A DNA stretch of 64,000 nucleotides from Tropicimonas sp. IMCC34043 (GCF_003390845.1 NZ_QMEK01000002.1:1-64000), one strand, 5' to 3'; positions 1-9,655 are shown, counted from the first letter of the stretch. Notes: generated from the sequence alone by a model not told the origin. A program made the numbers and translations.

Positions 1-474
1 GCGCCCAATTCCTATCAGGCGCGCCAGCCTCATAATCCTCTCGATGTCGTCCCGCTTCCCTCAGTCAGCGTTCCCGCCAACCCCGTTCCGCGTCCCGTCA
101 GCGCCCTCAGCGCCGCCGGTGAAGGGGTATCTATGGTTCTGGGCCGGGGGCCGCAACCCCTTTTTTGCAGAAACATGACAGAAATTCGATTTTGCCCATT
201 AAAATATTTATTTTCAGTCACTTAGATACGTACCGGAGATGTGCAGGCTCTCTGGCTGGAGAGGCATCTGCGGCGCGATTCAAGATACTAACAGGGATAT
301 CCACAGAATCCGCCGGACCACACCGACACGAGAGAGTCGGAATCGCCAAATTTCTCGATGTCGGGGGCAAATTCCTGCGGACTCACCCCGGGACTCGGGG
401 GCGTTTGGGGAAAGTGGCGGCGACTCGACCCCGCTCCGAGTCGCCGGCAGTCGAGGGCGGTCCGGCGCGGCGGA
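1..474. other. Non-coding stretch at window start
   Basis: No convincing gene is visible. The open frames here have arginine/proline-rich or otherwise improbable translations and no family resemblance. A terminator-like structure lies at about 122-166. It is followed by an AT-rich patch (about 180-235) that could hold a promoter. The rest up to the msrQ stop at 475 is GC-rich and featureless. It may contain the 3' end of a transcript starting outside the window. Confidence 0.5.
122..166 (+). terminator. Possible rho-independent terminator
   Basis: A 7-bp arm AAGGGGT (122-128) pairs with ACCCCTT (156-162). The loop itself contains a small GGCC-rich helix, and a run of T ends at 166. The gene it would terminate lies outside the window to the left. 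The long loop makes the call uncertain. Confidence 0.35.
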
Positions 475-1128
475 TCAGGCGCGGCGCCACCGGATGTGGC
501 GGGGGACGCGGCGCAGAGCCAGCAGAACCAGCACCACGGCGAGGTAGCGCAAGGGTTCCATCTGCCAGCCCTTCAATACCATCACGAAGTGCACAGCCCC
601 AAGTGGCACGACGAAATAGGTCAACTTGTGCAGACGCCGCCAACCGGCCCCGCCCATCCGGCGGATCGACCAGTTGTTCGAGGTCAACGCCAGCGGCAGC
701 ATCAGGACGAAGGCCGCCATGCCGATGGTGATATAGGGACGCTTGACGATATCGGCCGCGATCTGGGCCGGGATCTGGACGTCGAGCAGCAGCCAGACCA
801 GCAGATGGGTGAGTATATAGAAGAACGCCGTCACCCCGAGCGCGCGTCGATAGCGGATCAGGCGGACCCCGGTGAACCGCGCCAGCGGGGTGACGGCCAG
901 AACCGCGATCAGCAGCCACAGCCCCCAGAGCCCGGATCGGTGTTCGATGACCTTGGTCGGATCGACCCCGAGCCGCCCCTGCACGCCCTGCCAGAACAGC
1001 CAGACGATCGGGGCCGCCGCCAGCGGATAGATCGGCCAGGCCGGAACGTGTTTGAGCCCCCGGTTGATCCGGTCGGCCAGACGCAGGTGCCGGATCGCAA
1101 AGGCCTCGCGGGTCAGGGGAAAGGTCAA
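475..1128 (-). CDS. msrQ: MsrQ, heme-binding membrane subunit of the MsrPQ methionine sulfoxide reductase
   Basis: 217-residue inner-membrane b-type heme protein that passes quinol-derived electrons to periplasmic MsrP, which repairs oxidised methionines. The translation shows several hydrophobic helices, for example around IYPLAAAPIVWLFW, LWLLIAVLAVTPLARF and VTAFFYILTHLLVWLLL. The histidine in YILTHLL and those near RRLHKLTYF and GAVHFVM match the ferric-reductase-like (YedZ) pattern. I placed the start at a TTG (1126-1128) that overlaps the TGA of msrP by 4 nt (TTGA), typical of coupled translation. The frame stays open far upstream, but that part is a shadow of msrP. Length fits the family (about 200-220 residues). 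Confidence 0.9.
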   Translation of the reverse strand: MTFPLTREAFAIRHLRLADRINRGLKHVPAWPIYPLAAAPIVWLFWQGVQGRLGVDPTKVIEHRSGLWGLWLLIAVLAVTPLARFTGVRLIRYRRALGVTAFFYILTHLLVWLLLDVQIPAQIAADIVKRPYITIGMAAFVLMLPLALTSNNWSIRRMGGAGWRRLHKLTYFVVPLGAVHFVMVLKGWQMEPLRYLAVVLVLLALRRVPRHIRWRRA

Positions 1129-2060
1129 AAGTTCCTCGCCAGATCCATGCCGGAATAAAGCCCCGCGACCTCGGCGCCATAGCCGTTGAACATCTCGGTC
1201 GGCTGGCGTTTGGCGAACAGGCCCGAACCGATCCGGCGCTCGGTCGCCTGGCTCCAGCGCGGATGGCTGACCTCGGGGTTCACGTTGGCGTAAAACCCGT
1301 ATTCGTTGGCCGCCGCCTGGTTCCAGCTGGTCGGCGGCTGATCGGCGGTCAGCGTGATCCGCACGATCGACTTGATCGACTTGAAGCCGTATTTCCACGG
1401 CACCACCAACCGGATCGGCGCACCGTTCTGGTTCGGGATCGGCTGATCGTAGAGACCGACGGCCAGGATCGTCAGCGGGTTCATCGCCTCGTCCAGCCGC
1501 AGTCCCTCGACATAGGGCCAGTCGAGGACGCGGGCATGAACACCCGGCATCACGTCGGGCAGCAGGGCGGTTTCGAAGGCAACGTATTTCGCGCCCGACT
1601 GCACGCCGACCTTTGCCAGCAGGTCCGACAGCTCGAACCCGACCCAGGGTACGATCATCGACCACGCCTCGACACAGCGCAAACGATAGATCCGGTCCTC
1701 GAGCGCGGTGTCCTTGAGGATATCGTCCATGGTCCAGGTGCCGGGCCGGTCGACCAGACCGTCGATCCTGACCTCCCATCCGTCTGTATCCATCTTGCCC
1801 GCATTGCGGGAGGGATCGTCCTTGCCGGTGCCGAACTCATAATAGTTGTTGTAGGTGGTGATCTCTTCCAGCGTGTTCGGCGCCGCGTCGGTGGAGAATG
1901 CCGAAGGACTGGCGGCAAGCTCGGCCAGCGCGCGGCCCGGTCCGGCAAGGCCCGCAAAGGCCGCGGCGCCAACCCCCGTCAGGATCTGGCGGCGGTTCTG
2001 CCACAGGGGTTTCGGGGTCACGTCCGACCATTTGAGGTCGTTCTTCCAGCGTCCAGCCAT
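1125..2060 (-). CDS. msrP: MsrP, periplasmic protein-methionine-sulfoxide reductase catalytic subunit
   Basis: 311-residue molybdopterin enzyme of the sulfite-oxidase fold (YedY family). It reduces methionine sulfoxide in periplasmic proteins with electrons from MsrQ. A Tat-type signal is visible (NRRQILTGVGAAAFAG, then a GRALA-like cleavage region). The molybdenum-ligand cysteine is probably Cys129 in RLRCVEAW. The chosen ATG at 2058-2060 is preceded by a GGAG ribosome site. A longer frame back to 2144 adds 28 basic residues and lacks the right signal-peptide spacing. It is followed directly by msrQ in an overlapping pair. An enzyme needing molybdenum cofactor fits with the modE/modA genes at the other end of the window. 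Confidence 0.93.
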   Translation of the reverse strand: MAGRWKNDLKWSDVTPKPLWQNRRQILTGVGAAAFAGLAGPGRALAELAASPSAFSTDAAPNTLEEITTYNNYYEFGTGKDDPSRNAGKMDTDGWEVRIDGLVDRPGTWTMDDILKDTALEDRIYRLRCVEAWSMIVPWVGFELSDLLAKVGVQSGAKYVAFETALLPDVMPGVHARVLDWPYVEGLRLDEAMNPLTILAVGLYDQPIPNQNGAPIRLVVPWKYGFKSIKSIVRITLTADQPPTSWNQAAANEYGFYANVNPEVSHPRWSQATERRIGSGLFAKRQPTEMFNGYGAEVAGLYSGMDLARNF

Positions 2061-2657
2061 ATCGGGTCTCCTGCAGCGCGTTTCACAGAAGACAGAAGAT
2101 AGACCGGATTTGCCGGTCCGAGACCGGTTGACACGGTTTTTCACGCGAAAGTTGGAAAACGTCAGCGGGGATGCCGGGGTCAGTGGCGGTACGACCGTTG
2201 CGATGACATGCTCAATATATTGAAACTAAGCACTAAAATGCAGCCGTACACGAATCCGAGGGAGCATCGCTCCAGATGCAGGGCAGGACCGGCCTCGCGC
2301 GGGCGTTCGAAACCTGCCGGCGCCGCGCCAGCCGCGGTCCGGTCACGCCGGCCGAATGGGCGATGGGTTCGATCCCGAGGATCATCGTGCTGCCATGGCG
2401 GGGCGACGCGATCCTGCTTTGCCCCGGCCACAAGGCCATGCGGCAACCGCCGGTCCGGCGATGTGCCGGCGCGGCCAGCGCCCGGGCGCCGCTCGCGAAA
2501 AGATGACGCAGGATCAACCCCGCGTGATAATCCGCCCGAAATCCCCGGTTCCGGCGGATTTTCGGCCAGTCCGGCCAATCTCTGGTGATCCGGAGCGAGG
2601 CTGCCGGCGTAGCCCGTTTGATGTCGAACAGGACGTCACTCAAATGGGAGAGATACT
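2061..2657. other. Intergenic region between msrP and the fasciclin gene
   Basis: About 600 bp without a gene I can support. A minus-strand frame (2233-2643) and a plus-strand frame (2276-2506) are open, but both translations are Arg/Pro/Ala-rich with no recognisable domain or clear ribosome site. A short AT-rich island at about 2205-2245 contains a 12-bp palindrome (listed separately) and could hold the promoter of msrPQ. GGGAGAG just before 2658 is the ribosome site of the next gene. Confidence 0.45.
2212..2223. promoter_or_regulatory. 12-bp perfect palindrome TCAATATATTGA, possible operator
   Basis: Perfect palindrome in an AT-rich island, about 150 bp upstream of the msrP start in a GC-rich genome. 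It could be a transcription-factor site for msrPQ or for the fasciclin gene. The regulator is unknown. Confidence 0.3.
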
Positions 2658-3140
2658 ATGATCCGCAGAACCTTCATCGCCTTCGCTGCCGCGACCGCCA
2701 TTGCGGCGCCCACGGTCGCCAGCAGCGCCGATATCGTCGATACTGCCGTCGGAGCCGGTAACTTCGAAACGCTGGTCGCCGCAGTGACGGCCGCGGGGTT
2801 GGTCGACACCCTCAAGGGTCCGGGGCCGTTCACCGTCTTCGCCCCGACTGACGCCGCCTTTGCCAAACTGCCCAAGGGCACGGTCGAGACACTGCTGATG
2901 CCCGAGAACAAGGACAAGCTGACGGCAATCCTGACCTATCACGTGGTGCCGGCCAAGGTGATGTCGTCCGAGCTTGCCGGCCAGACGGTTTCGGTCGCGA
3001 CCGTCAATGGCGGAAAGCTGATCGTCGATGGGCGCAAGGGCGTGAAGGTCAATGACGCAGAGGTGGTCCAGGCCGATATCGAGGCGTCGAACGGCGTGAT
3101 CCATGTGGTCGACGCGGTGATCCTGCCTCCCGAGGGCTGA
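2658..3140 (+). CDS. Secreted fasciclin (FAS1) domain protein
   Basis: 160 residues: an N-terminal signal peptide ([24 protein letters not shown]) followed by a single FAS1 domain. The domain shows the usual H1 and H2 landmarks: [17 protein letters not shown] and, later, [15 protein letters not shown] and [17 protein letters not shown]1 proteins are exported and generally implicated in adhesion or surface interactions; the substrate of this one is unknown. It stands alone, with a strong terminator just after it. The ATG is preceded by GGGAGAG. Confidence 0.9.
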   Translation: MIRRTFIAFAAATAIAAPTVASSADIVDTAVGAGNFETLVAAVTAAGLVDTLKGPGPFTVFAPTDAAFAKLPKGTVETLLMPENKDKLTAILTYHVVPAKVMSSELAGQTVSVATVNGGKLIVDGRKGVKVNDAEVVQADIEASNGVIHVVDAVILPPEG

Positions 3141-3192
3141 TCGTCCGGAAATTTGGCTGGCTGTCCCCCCCCTCGACTGGGCCGGTCGAATG

Positions 3193-3226
3193 AAACGGGC
3201 GCAAGGTTTCCCTTGCGCCCGTTTTT
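3193..3226 (+). terminator. Rho-independent terminator after the fasciclin gene
   Basis: A perfect 14-bp stem (AAACGGGCGCAAGG, 3193-3206, with CCTTGCGCCCGTTT, 3211-3224) with a 4-nt loop, running into T residues. It ends the fasciclin transcript 50 bp after the stop. Because the stem is flanked by A/T it may also stop clpB transcription from the other strand. Confidence 0.9.
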
Positions 3227-3270
3227 GGGGTCGGTGCCCGCATATGCGGACACCTTGTACCTGGACAGCC

Positions 3271-5886
3271 TCAGTGGACGACGGCGTGCTGCGGCGGGTG
3301 CCTCTGGCTGCCGGCGATCCGGTCGCCGATGATCAGCCCGTCGACGCCGGCCGTCACCGCCACCGTGTCGCCGTCCGAAACATCGCCAGACAGGATCAAC
3401 TCGGCCAACTGGTCCTGCAGGCTGCGCTGGATCACCCGCTTCAACGGCCGGGCGCCGAACACCGGGTCATATCCCTCGTCGGCCAGCCAGGTCCGCGCTG
3501 CCGCGTCCAGCTCGAGCGTGATGCCACGCCGCGCCAGCCGCTTGCCAAGCAGCCCAAGCTGGATCTCGACGATCCCGTCCATGTCCTTGCGGCTGAGCCG
3601 GTCGAAGATGATCGTCTCGTCGAGACGGTTCAGGAATTCCGGCCGGAAATGCGCCCGAACCGCCTCCATCACCTCGCGCTTGGCCTCGCCGACATCGTGG
3701 CCGTCGGGAAGCTGGCTCAGCGCCTGCGCCCCAAGGTTCGAGGTCAGCACGATCAGCGTCTGCTTGAAATCGACCGTCCGTCCCTGCCCGTCGGTCAGCT
3801 GACCGTCGTCCAGAACCTGCAACAGCACGTTGAAGACATCGGGGTGGGCCTTTTCGACCTCGTCGAACAGCACGACCTGATAGGGCCGACGCCGCACCGC
3901 TTCGGTCAGCACACCGCCTTCGTCATAGCCGACATAGCCCGGAGGCGCGCCGATCAGGCGGGCAACCGCGTGCTTCTCCATGAATTCCGACATGTCGACG
4001 CGAACCATCGCGTTGTCGTCGTCAAAGAGATATTCGGCCAACGCCTTGGTCAGCTCGGTCTTGCCGACGCCGGTGGGGCCGAGGAACAGGAACGAGCCCA
4101 GCGGGCGGCTTTCCTCGTTCAGCCCGGCACGTGCCCGCCGCACGGCGTTCGCGACCGCGGTCACCGCCTGCCGCTGGCCGATCACCCGCTTGCCGATTTC
4201 GTCTTCCATCCGCAGCAGCTTCTCGCGCTCGCCTTCCAGCATCTTCGTGGTCGGGATGCCGGTCCAGCGTTCGACCACTTCGGCGATCTGTTCCGGGCGC
4301 ACGGCCTCTTCGACCATCACGTCGGCCTCGCCATCCTCGGCCGCCGAGATCTGCTTTTCGAGCTGCGGGATGATGCCATAGCTCAACTCACCGGCGCGGG
4401 CGAGGTTGCCCTGCCGCTTGGCGATGTCGAGATCGGCCCGCGCCTGATCGAGCTGTTCCTTCAACTCGCGGGTGCCTTCCAGCTTGTCGCGTTCGGACTG
4501 CCACTGCGCGGTCATTTCGGCCGAGCGTTGCTGCAGGTTCGACAATTCCTCTTCCAGCTTCGAAAGCCGGGCGCGCGAGGCCTGGTCGTCCTCCTTCTTC
4601 AGCGCCTCGGCCTCGATCTGCTTTTGCAGGATCTCGCGGTCGAGCGCGTCAAGTTCTTCGGGTTTGCTGTCCACCTCCATCCGCAGACGGCTTGCCGCCT
4701 CGTCCATCAGGTCGATGGCCTTGTCGGGCAGGAACCGGTCGGTGATATAGCGGTGGGAAAGCGTCGCCGCAGCCACCAGCGCCGAATCCGAGATACGGAC
4801 GCCGTGGTGCAGTTCGTACTTCTCCTTGATGCCGCGCAGGATCGAGATTGTGTCCTCGACCGTCGGTTCCTGAACCATCACCGGCTGGAACCGGCGTGCC
4901 AGTGCGGCGTCCTTTTCCACATGCTTGCGGTATTCGTCGAGCGTGGTCGCGCCGACGCAGTGCAGCTCGCCGCGGGCCAATGCCGGCTTCAGCAGGTTCG
5001 AGGCATCCATCGCGCCGTCGGCCTTGCCGGCGCCGACAAGCGTGTGCATCTCGTCGATGAACAGGATGATCTCGCCCGCCGCGGCGGTCACTTCGGACAG
5101 CACGGCCTTCAGACGTTCCTCGAACTCGCCGCGATACTTGGCCCCCGCGATCAGCGAGCCCATGTCGAGCGCCATGAGCTTCTTGTTGCGCAGCGATTCC
5201 GGCACGTCGCCGTTGACGATGCGCAGCGCCAGTCCTTCGGCGATGGCAGTCTTGCCGACGCCGGGTTCACCGATCAGCACGGGGTTGTTCTTGGTCCGCC
5301 GGCTCAGCACCTGCATCGACCGGCGGATTTCGTCGTCGCGGCCGATGATCGGGTCGATCTTGCCCTCGCGCGCCGCCTCGGTCAGGTCGCGGGCGTATTT
5401 CTTCAGCGCGTCATAGCCTTCTTCGGCCGACGCGGTATCGGCCGTGCGGCCCTTGCGGACATCGTTGATGGCGCCGTTCAGACCCTGCGCGGTCACGGCA
5501 CCGGCTTCCAGCGCCTCCTTGGCGCCGGATCGCACGACCGCAAGCGCGGTCAGGATACGTTCCACGGGGACAAAGCTGTCGCCGGCCTTGGTGGCGATCT
5601 TCTCGGCCTCGTCCAGCACTCGGGCCATCTTCTGGTCGAGATAGACCTGTGCGCCGTCGCCCGATACCTTGGGCATCTTGGCAAGCTGGGCATCGACGGC
5701 CTCAAGCACGCGCTGGGGCGAACCGCCAGCAGCCTTGATCAGGTTGCTCGCAAGCCCCTGATCGTCATCCATCAGTGCTTTCAACAGATGTTCGGGCACC
5801 AGCCTCTGGTGCTCTTCGCGCATCGCGATGGTCTGCGCAGCCTGAATGAATCCGCGCGACCGTTCCGTGAACTTCTCCATGTCCAT
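3271..5886 (-). CDS. clpB: ClpB, ATP-dependent disaggregase chaperone
   Basis: 871-residue Hsp100 AAA+ hexamer that, with DnaK/DnaJ/GrpE, pulls polypeptides out of aggregates after heat or other stress. Order of domains: Clp N-domain ([16 protein letters not shown]..., residues 1-145); AAA-1 with Walker A GEPGVGKT near residue 205 and Walker B in [11 protein letters not shown]; the coiled-coil middle domain (about 400-525, [14 protein letters not shown] onward); AAA-2 with GPTGVGKT near 602 and [15 protein letters not shown]; then the C-terminal small domain. Length is typical. The start used is the MDMEKF methionine with AGGAG before it; the frame remains open for 64 more codons of unlikely sequence. 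Confidence 0.97.
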   Translation of the reverse strand: MDMEKFTERSRGFIQAAQTIAMREEHQRLVPEHLLKALMDDDQGLASNLIKAAGGSPQRVLEAVDAQLAKMPKVSGDGAQVYLDQKMARVLDEAEKIATKAGDSFVPVERILTALAVVRSGAKEALEAGAVTAQGLNGAINDVRKGRTADTASAEEGYDALKKYARDLTEAAREGKIDPIIGRDDEIRRSMQVLSRRTKNNPVLIGEPGVGKTAIAEGLALRIVNGDVPESLRNKKLMALDMGSLIAGAKYRGEFEERLKAVLSEVTAAAGEIILFIDEMHTLVGAGKADGAMDASNLLKPALARGELHCVGATTLDEYRKHVEKDAALARRFQPVMVQEPTVEDTISILRGIKEKYELHHGVRISDSALVAAATLSHRYITDRFLPDKAIDLMDEAASRLRMEVDSKPEELDALDREILQKQIEAEALKKEDDQASRARLSKLEEELSNLQQRSAEMTAQWQSERDKLEGTRELKEQLDQARADLDIAKRQGNLARAGELSYGIIPQLEKQISAAEDGEADVMVEEAVRPEQIAEVVERWTGIPTTKMLEGEREKLLRMEDEIGKRVIGQRQAVTAVANAVRRARAGLNEESRPLGSFLFLGPTGVGKTELTKALAEYLFDDDNAMVRVDMSEFMEKHAVARLIGAPPGYVGYDEGGVLTEAVRRRPYQVVLFDEVEKAHPDVFNVLLQVLDDGQLTDGQGRTVDFKQTLIVLTSNLGAQALSQLPDGHDVGEAKREVMEAVRAHFRPEFLNRLDETIIFDRLSRKDMDGIVEIQLGLLGKRLARRGITLELDAAARTWLADEGYDPVFGARPLKRVIQRSLQDQLAELILSGDVSDGDTVAVTAGVDGLIIGDRIAGSQRHPPQHAVVH

Positions 5887-5964
5887 CGGTATTCTCCTTT
5901 TCACAAGCGCCTGATCCCCGGGCGCCCGTCGAAGCGGCACGTCCCCTGCAGGCCTTGATCGAGA

Positions 5965-5993
5965 ATATGGGAACCGGCCGGGCCGCCAGCAAC
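5965..5993 (-). promoter_or_regulatory. Possible heat-shock (sigma-32-type) promoter of clpB
   Basis: Read on the minus strand, a TCCCATAT -10 resembles the sigma-32 consensus CCCCATNT. A weak -35 (GTTGCTG) lies about 15 nt upstream. It sits roughly 80 bp before the clpB start in the 340-bp clpB-pyrF divergent gap. The rest of that gap shows nothing else clear. The -35 is poor, so this is tentative. Confidence 0.3.
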
Positions 5994-6228
5994 CCGGACT
6001 TTCCGCCTTTTTCGCAATCCCTGCCCGCGCCTGCCCGCCACGGCGCCGCGGATGCCGCGGCGACGGAACCGGGACCAAGGCCCGTTAAAGAGATGCCAGG
6101 GCGGGACCCCACCCGCCCGGGCGGAAGGCGGTGCCAGGGCCGTGCAGGCCAAGGCGCCGGCATCGGGGCGGTTGACGTGCAGGTGTCCCCCATTCATGAG
6201 TGCCTCCAGTTCAAGGAGTCCCGCCCCG

Positions 6229-6984
6229 ATGCAACCGTCCCCCAAGGGCGCCAGCCCTGCCGCAGAAACCTCGGACGATCGCCTGATTGTCGCCCTCGAC
6301 GTTCCCAATGCCCTCGCCGGGCTCGCGCTGGCCGAGCGGTTGGGCGACGCGGTCTCGTTCTACAAGATCGGGCTCGGAATGCTGACCGGCGGCGGGCTGG
6401 CGCTGGCCAACGAACTGAAGCAGGAGTTCGGCAAGCGTATCTTCCTGGACATGAAGCTGTTCGACATCGGCGCGACGGTCGAGGCGGCGGTTCATGGGAT
6501 CGCTCAGTACGATCTCGATTTCCTGACCGTCCATGGCGACCCGCACGTGATCCGGGCCGCGCAAGAGGGCAAGGGCGGCAAGGATCTGAAGATCCTTGCC
6601 GTGACGATCCTGACCTCGCTCGACCGCGCCGATCTGGATGCCGGGTTGATCAAACCCGGTGCCGTGCGCGAGATCGTTCTGGAACGTGCCGCCAATGCGT
6701 TTCTGGCTGGCGCCGACGGGGTGATCGCCTCGCCGCAGGAGGCCGCGCTGATCCGTGCCCTGCCCGAGGCCGAGGGACGGCTGATCGTGACCCCCGGCGT
6801 TCGGCCCGCGGGGGCGGAACCGGGCGATCAGAAACGCATCGCGACGCCGGCGCAGGCGGTGGCGGACGGCGCCGACCATATCGTGGTCGGCCGCCCGGTC
6901 TGGACCGCCGCCGACCCGCGCGCGGCCGCCGAGGCGATCGTGGCCGAACTGAACAGCCCGCAGGCGCGGCGCGCCAACCGCTAA
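6229..6984 (+). CDS. pyrF: Orotidine 5'-phosphate decarboxylase
   Basis: 251-residue TIM-barrel enzyme making UMP from OMP in the last step of pyrimidine synthesis. The catalytic DxKxxDI signature is clear (FLDMKLFDIGAT, near residue 74). Earlier is RLIVALDVPN with the first phosphate-site Asp, and later VTPGVRPAGAEPGDQKRIATP, the phosphate-binding loop. I used the ATG at 6229 because AAGGAG lies about 12 nt before it. An in-frame ATG at 6196 would add 11 residues. The N-terminus is about 15-20 residues longer than in many homologues. Confidence 0.95.
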   Translation: MQPSPKGASPAAETSDDRLIVALDVPNALAGLALAERLGDAVSFYKIGLGMLTGGGLALANELKQEFGKRIFLDMKLFDIGATVEAAVHGIAQYDLDFLTVHGDPHVIRAAQEGKGGKDLKILAVTILTSLDRADLDAGLIKPGAVREIVLERAANAFLAGADGVIASPQEAALIRALPEAEGRLIVTPGVRPAGAEPGDQKRIATPAQAVADGADHIVVGRPVWTAADPRAAAEAIVAELNSPQARRANR

Positions 6985-7123
6985 GCTGATATAAGACAGC
7001 CACCGCCGAGCCGGAATGCACCGGTCAGCGCCATCATGCCAAAACCGAAGATGTTCGGCGTACCCTGAACAGGTCGCCGAACACAGGTCTCAATGGGCAG
7101 TTCCGCCGCCCCTGCTCCGCGGG

Positions 7124-8575
7124 TCAGGCGTCTTCCCAGGGGTCCGGGTATCCGCCCACGGCCTTCACCTCGAGGAAATCCTCAAGCCCCCAGACCCCGG
7201 CCTCGCGGCCGTTGCCCGACTGCTTGATGCCGCCGAACGGGGCGCCGGCGCTGCGGCCCTTGCCGTTCAGGTGGATCATGCCGGCGCGCAGTTCGCGCGC
7301 CATCCGGCGCAGCCGCGCCTTGTCCTGGGTCTGGGCATAGTTGGTCAGGCCATAGACGGTGTCATTGGCAATGCGCACGCCGTCTTCCTCGGTCTCGAAG
7401 GGGATGATCGACAGCACGGGGCCGAAAATCTCCTCCCGGGCGATGGTCATGTCGGGGGTGACATCGGCAAAGACCGTGGGACGGGCGAAAAACCCGCGGT
7501 TCAGCCCCTCGGGCCGGCCGGTGCCGCCAGCGACCAGACGCGCACCCTCGTCGATGCCCTTCTGGATCAGGTCCTGCACCTTGTGCCATTGCGCCTCGCT
7601 GACCAGCGGGCCGATGTGATCGCCCTCAAGGCTCGCCGGCGCGACGCCGATTGCCTCGGCGGCCACCCGCGCCTTTTCCACCACCGCGTCATAGACGCTG
7701 CGCTCGACCAGCATCCGGCTGGGCGCATTGCAGGACTGGCCGGTGTTTTCCATCATGTGCACCACGCCGCGGGCCACCGCATCCTCGTCAGCATCTGCGA
7801 AGACCAGATTGGCGCCCTTGCCGCCAAGCTCCAGGCAGACCCGCTTGATCGTCTCGGCTGCGGCCTTCGAGATCGCGATCCCGGCCCGGGTCGAGCCGGT
7901 GAAACTGACCATGTCGACGCCCGGATGGCAGGAAAGCTGGCTGCCGACCCCCGGCCCGTCGCCGTTGACCATGTTATAGACGCCCTTCGGCACGCCCGCC
8001 TCGTCGAGGATCTCGGAAAACAGGATCGAGGACAGCGGCGCGATCTCGGAGGGTTTCAGCACCATGGTGCAGCCGGTCAGCAGCGCCGGGATCACCTTGA
8101 GCGTGACCTGGTTCATCGGCCAGTTCCACGGCGTGATCATCGCCACGGTGCCGATCGGGTCCATGATGATCCGGTCGTGGGGTGCGTGCGGGCCAAGCGG
8201 ACGGATGTATTTGAAGTCCTTCGCCGCGCGCAGGAAGTTCTTGATGTGATAGCTGCCCGAGGGGACCTGATCCTCGCGCGACATCGTGATCGGCGCGCCC
8301 ATTTCGAGGCTGGTGGCCTGCGCCATCTCCTCGGCACGGGCAAGATAGATCTGCAGGATCTTCTCGACCAGCGCGATCCGCTCGGCAGGATCGGTCGCGG
8401 ACCAGGCCGGGAAGGCCGCGTTGGCGGCGGCAACGGCGGCATCGGTGTCGGCCTGATCGCCGAGCGAGATCACCGCGACGGCCTCTTCGGTCGAAGGATC
8501 GATCACCGGGAAATCCCGTGCCGCGACCGGGTCCACCCAGGCACCATTGATGTAGAATTGACGTTTTTCGATCAT
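7124..8575 (-). CDS. NAD(P)+-dependent aldehyde dehydrogenase
   Basis: 483-residue ALDH-superfamily enzyme oxidising an aldehyde to its acid. Visible motifs: the cofactor-site sequence ITPWNWPMNQ, FTGSTRAG, the general-base Glu in LELGGKGANLV, the catalytic Cys282 in GQSCNAPSRM, and EEIFGPVLSI near the C-terminus. The subfamily (betaine/coniferyl/gamma-amino type) cannot be settled from sequence alone. The start at MIEKRQFYINGAW has GAGGG upstream and gives the family's usual N-terminus; the frame is open further, to 8656. It is monocistronic and divergent from the peroxiredoxin gene. Confidence 0.9.
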   Translation of the reverse strand: MIEKRQFYINGAWVDPVAARDFPVIDPSTEEAVAVISLGDQADTDAAVAAANAAFPAWSATDPAERIALVEKILQIYLARAEEMAQATSLEMGAPITMSREDQVPSGSYHIKNFLRAAKDFKYIRPLGPHAPHDRIIMDPIGTVAMITPWNWPMNQVTLKVIPALLTGCTMVLKPSEIAPLSSILFSEILDEAGVPKGVYNMVNGDGPGVGSQLSCHPGVDMVSFTGSTRAGIAISKAAAETIKRVCLELGGKGANLVFADADEDAVARGVVHMMENTGQSCNAPSRMLVERSVYDAVVEKARVAAEAIGVAPASLEGDHIGPLVSEAQWHKVQDLIQKGIDEGARLVAGGTGRPEGLNRGFFARPTVFADVTPDMTIAREEIFGPVLSIIPFETEEDGVRIANDTVYGLTNYAQTQDKARLRRMARELRAGMIHLNGKGRSAGAPFGGIKQSGNGREAGVWGLEDFLEVKAVGGYPDPWEDA

Positions 8576-8708
8576 TTCGGCCCTCAATCTCTGCGTTTGC
8601 GGCACAGTGTCACCGCCCGGCACGGTCCGCAAGCAGGGCCTTCCAATCGGGGGCATCCGCTATACCTAACGGACCGGAGCAATCACGTTTATAACGAGGA
8701 GCCAGAGC

Positions 8709-9365
8709 ATGGCCTTGCGTATCAATGACACGTTTCCAGACCTGAAACTCAGGACCAGTCAGGGCGACATCCCGTCGTTTCACGACTGGATGGGCGACAG
8801 TTGGGCGATCCTGTTTTCGCACCCGAAGGACTTTACCCCGGTCTGCACCACCGAATTCGGCGCCGTGGCGCAACTGGCCGATGAATGGGCCAAGCGCAAC
8901 ACCAAGGTCATCGGCCTGTCCGTCGACGGCGTGGACGAGCACAAGAACTGGATCGCCGACATCGAGAAATTCGCCGCCGTGCCGGTGCCGTTCCCGATCA
9001 TCGCCGATGACGATCTGGCGGTTTCAAAGCAGCTCGACATGCTGCCGGCCGACGCCTATCTGCCCGACGGCCGCACCGCCAACGACAGCGCCTCGGTCCG
9101 GGTCGTGTTCATCATCGCCCCGAACAAGAAGCTGCAGCTGGCGATGATCTATCCGATGTCGGTCGGCCGCAACTTTGCCGAGGTACTGCGCGCGCTCGAT
9201 GCGCTGCAGAAGACCTATCAGGTGCCGCTGGCAACCCCGGCAAACTGGACCGTGGGCCAGGACGTGATCGTTGGGCTTGGCCTTGACGACGCGGCGGCCA
9301 AGGCAAAATACGGCGAATTCGACGCCGTCCTGCCCTATCTGCGCACGGTCAAGATGCCGGCCTGA
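8709..9365 (+). CDS. 1-Cys peroxiredoxin (Prx6 subfamily)
   Basis: 218-residue thiol peroxidase that reduces hydrogen peroxide and organic peroxides. The peroxidatic Cys46 sits in HPKDFTPVCTTEFG, the classical PxxxTxxC context. It is the only cysteine in the protein, which marks a 1-Cys enzyme needing an external thiol reductant. The C-terminal extension (ANWTVGQDVIV...FDAVLPYLRTV) is typical of the Prx6 group. GAGGAG precedes the ATG. It is followed by its own terminator, so it is independent of the large operon downstream. Confidence 0.94.
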   Translation: MALRINDTFPDLKLRTSQGDIPSFHDWMGDSWAILFSHPKDFTPVCTTEFGAVAQLADEWAKRNTKVIGLSVDGVDEHKNWIADIEKFAAVPVPFPIIADDDLAVSKQLDMLPADAYLPDGRTANDSASVRVVFIIAPNKKLQLAMIYPMSVGRNFAEVLRALDALQKTYQVPLATPANWTVGQDVIVGLGLDDAAAKAKYGEFDAVLPYLRTVKMPA

Positions 9366-9408
9366 GGCAGCCGGCCCGCGCCTTTCGGGGCGCAGTTTCC
9401 CGGACATT

Positions 9409-9441
9409 GGCCCGGTACCGCGCAACGGTGCCGGGCCTTTC
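9409..9441 (+). terminator. Rho-independent terminator after peroxiredoxin gene
   Basis: Stem GGCCCGGTACCG (9409-9420) with CGGTGCCGGGCC (9426-9437): 12 bp with one T-G wobble, a 5-nt CGCAA loop, then TTTCT. It separates the peroxiredoxin gene from the injection-system operon. Confidence 0.8.
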
Positions 9442-9559
9442 TGTGTTGACACATTGTTTGAGTCCGATTGTCGCGCAGGACGGGTGCGGCACCTTCCCCT
9501 AAACCCTGCAGGCGACGAGCGTTCGTTGCCTCTGTCAACGCAACCAGTTGATCCGGGTT

Positions 9560-9622
9560 GTGCGACTCACCTTCGCAAGCTATCATCGCGCTAGCTAAGT
9601 ATTTGTGCATATGATTTTTTGT
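9560..9622 (+). promoter_or_regulatory. AT-rich putative promoter region of the injection-system operon
   Basis: The only marked AT-rich stretch in the 345-bp gap before the sheath gene (around GCTAGCTAAGTATTTGTGCA and the following T-run). A small inverted repeat AGCTA (9578-9582) / TAGCT (9592-9596) lies in it. No consensus -35/-10 pair stands out, so the exact promoter is unknown. It must be near here because all later genes are contiguous on the same strand. Confidence 0.3.
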
Positions 9623-9655
9623 GGCCGACGGTCTTTTTGCCGTAGGGTGTCGGCC
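9623..9655 (+). promoter_or_regulatory. Hairpin in the predicted leader of the sheath transcript
   Basis: Perfect 7-bp inverted repeat GGCCGAC (9623-9629) / GTCGGCC (9649-9655) enclosing a T-rich loop with a smaller ACGG/CCGT helix. It ends 56 nt before the sheath start codon, so it would lie in the mRNA leader. It could stabilise the message, attenuate it, or bind a regulator; nothing decides between these. Confidence 0.35.

Noticed and set aside
2233-2643. 136-codon minus-strand frame in the gap before the fasciclin gene
   Set aside because: Considered as a small gene, but composition and lack of motif or ribosome site do not support it.
3190-5958. Plus-strand open frame of about 920 codons
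   Set aside because: Antisense to clpB; translation is rich in His/Arg/Gln/Leu with no family resemblance.
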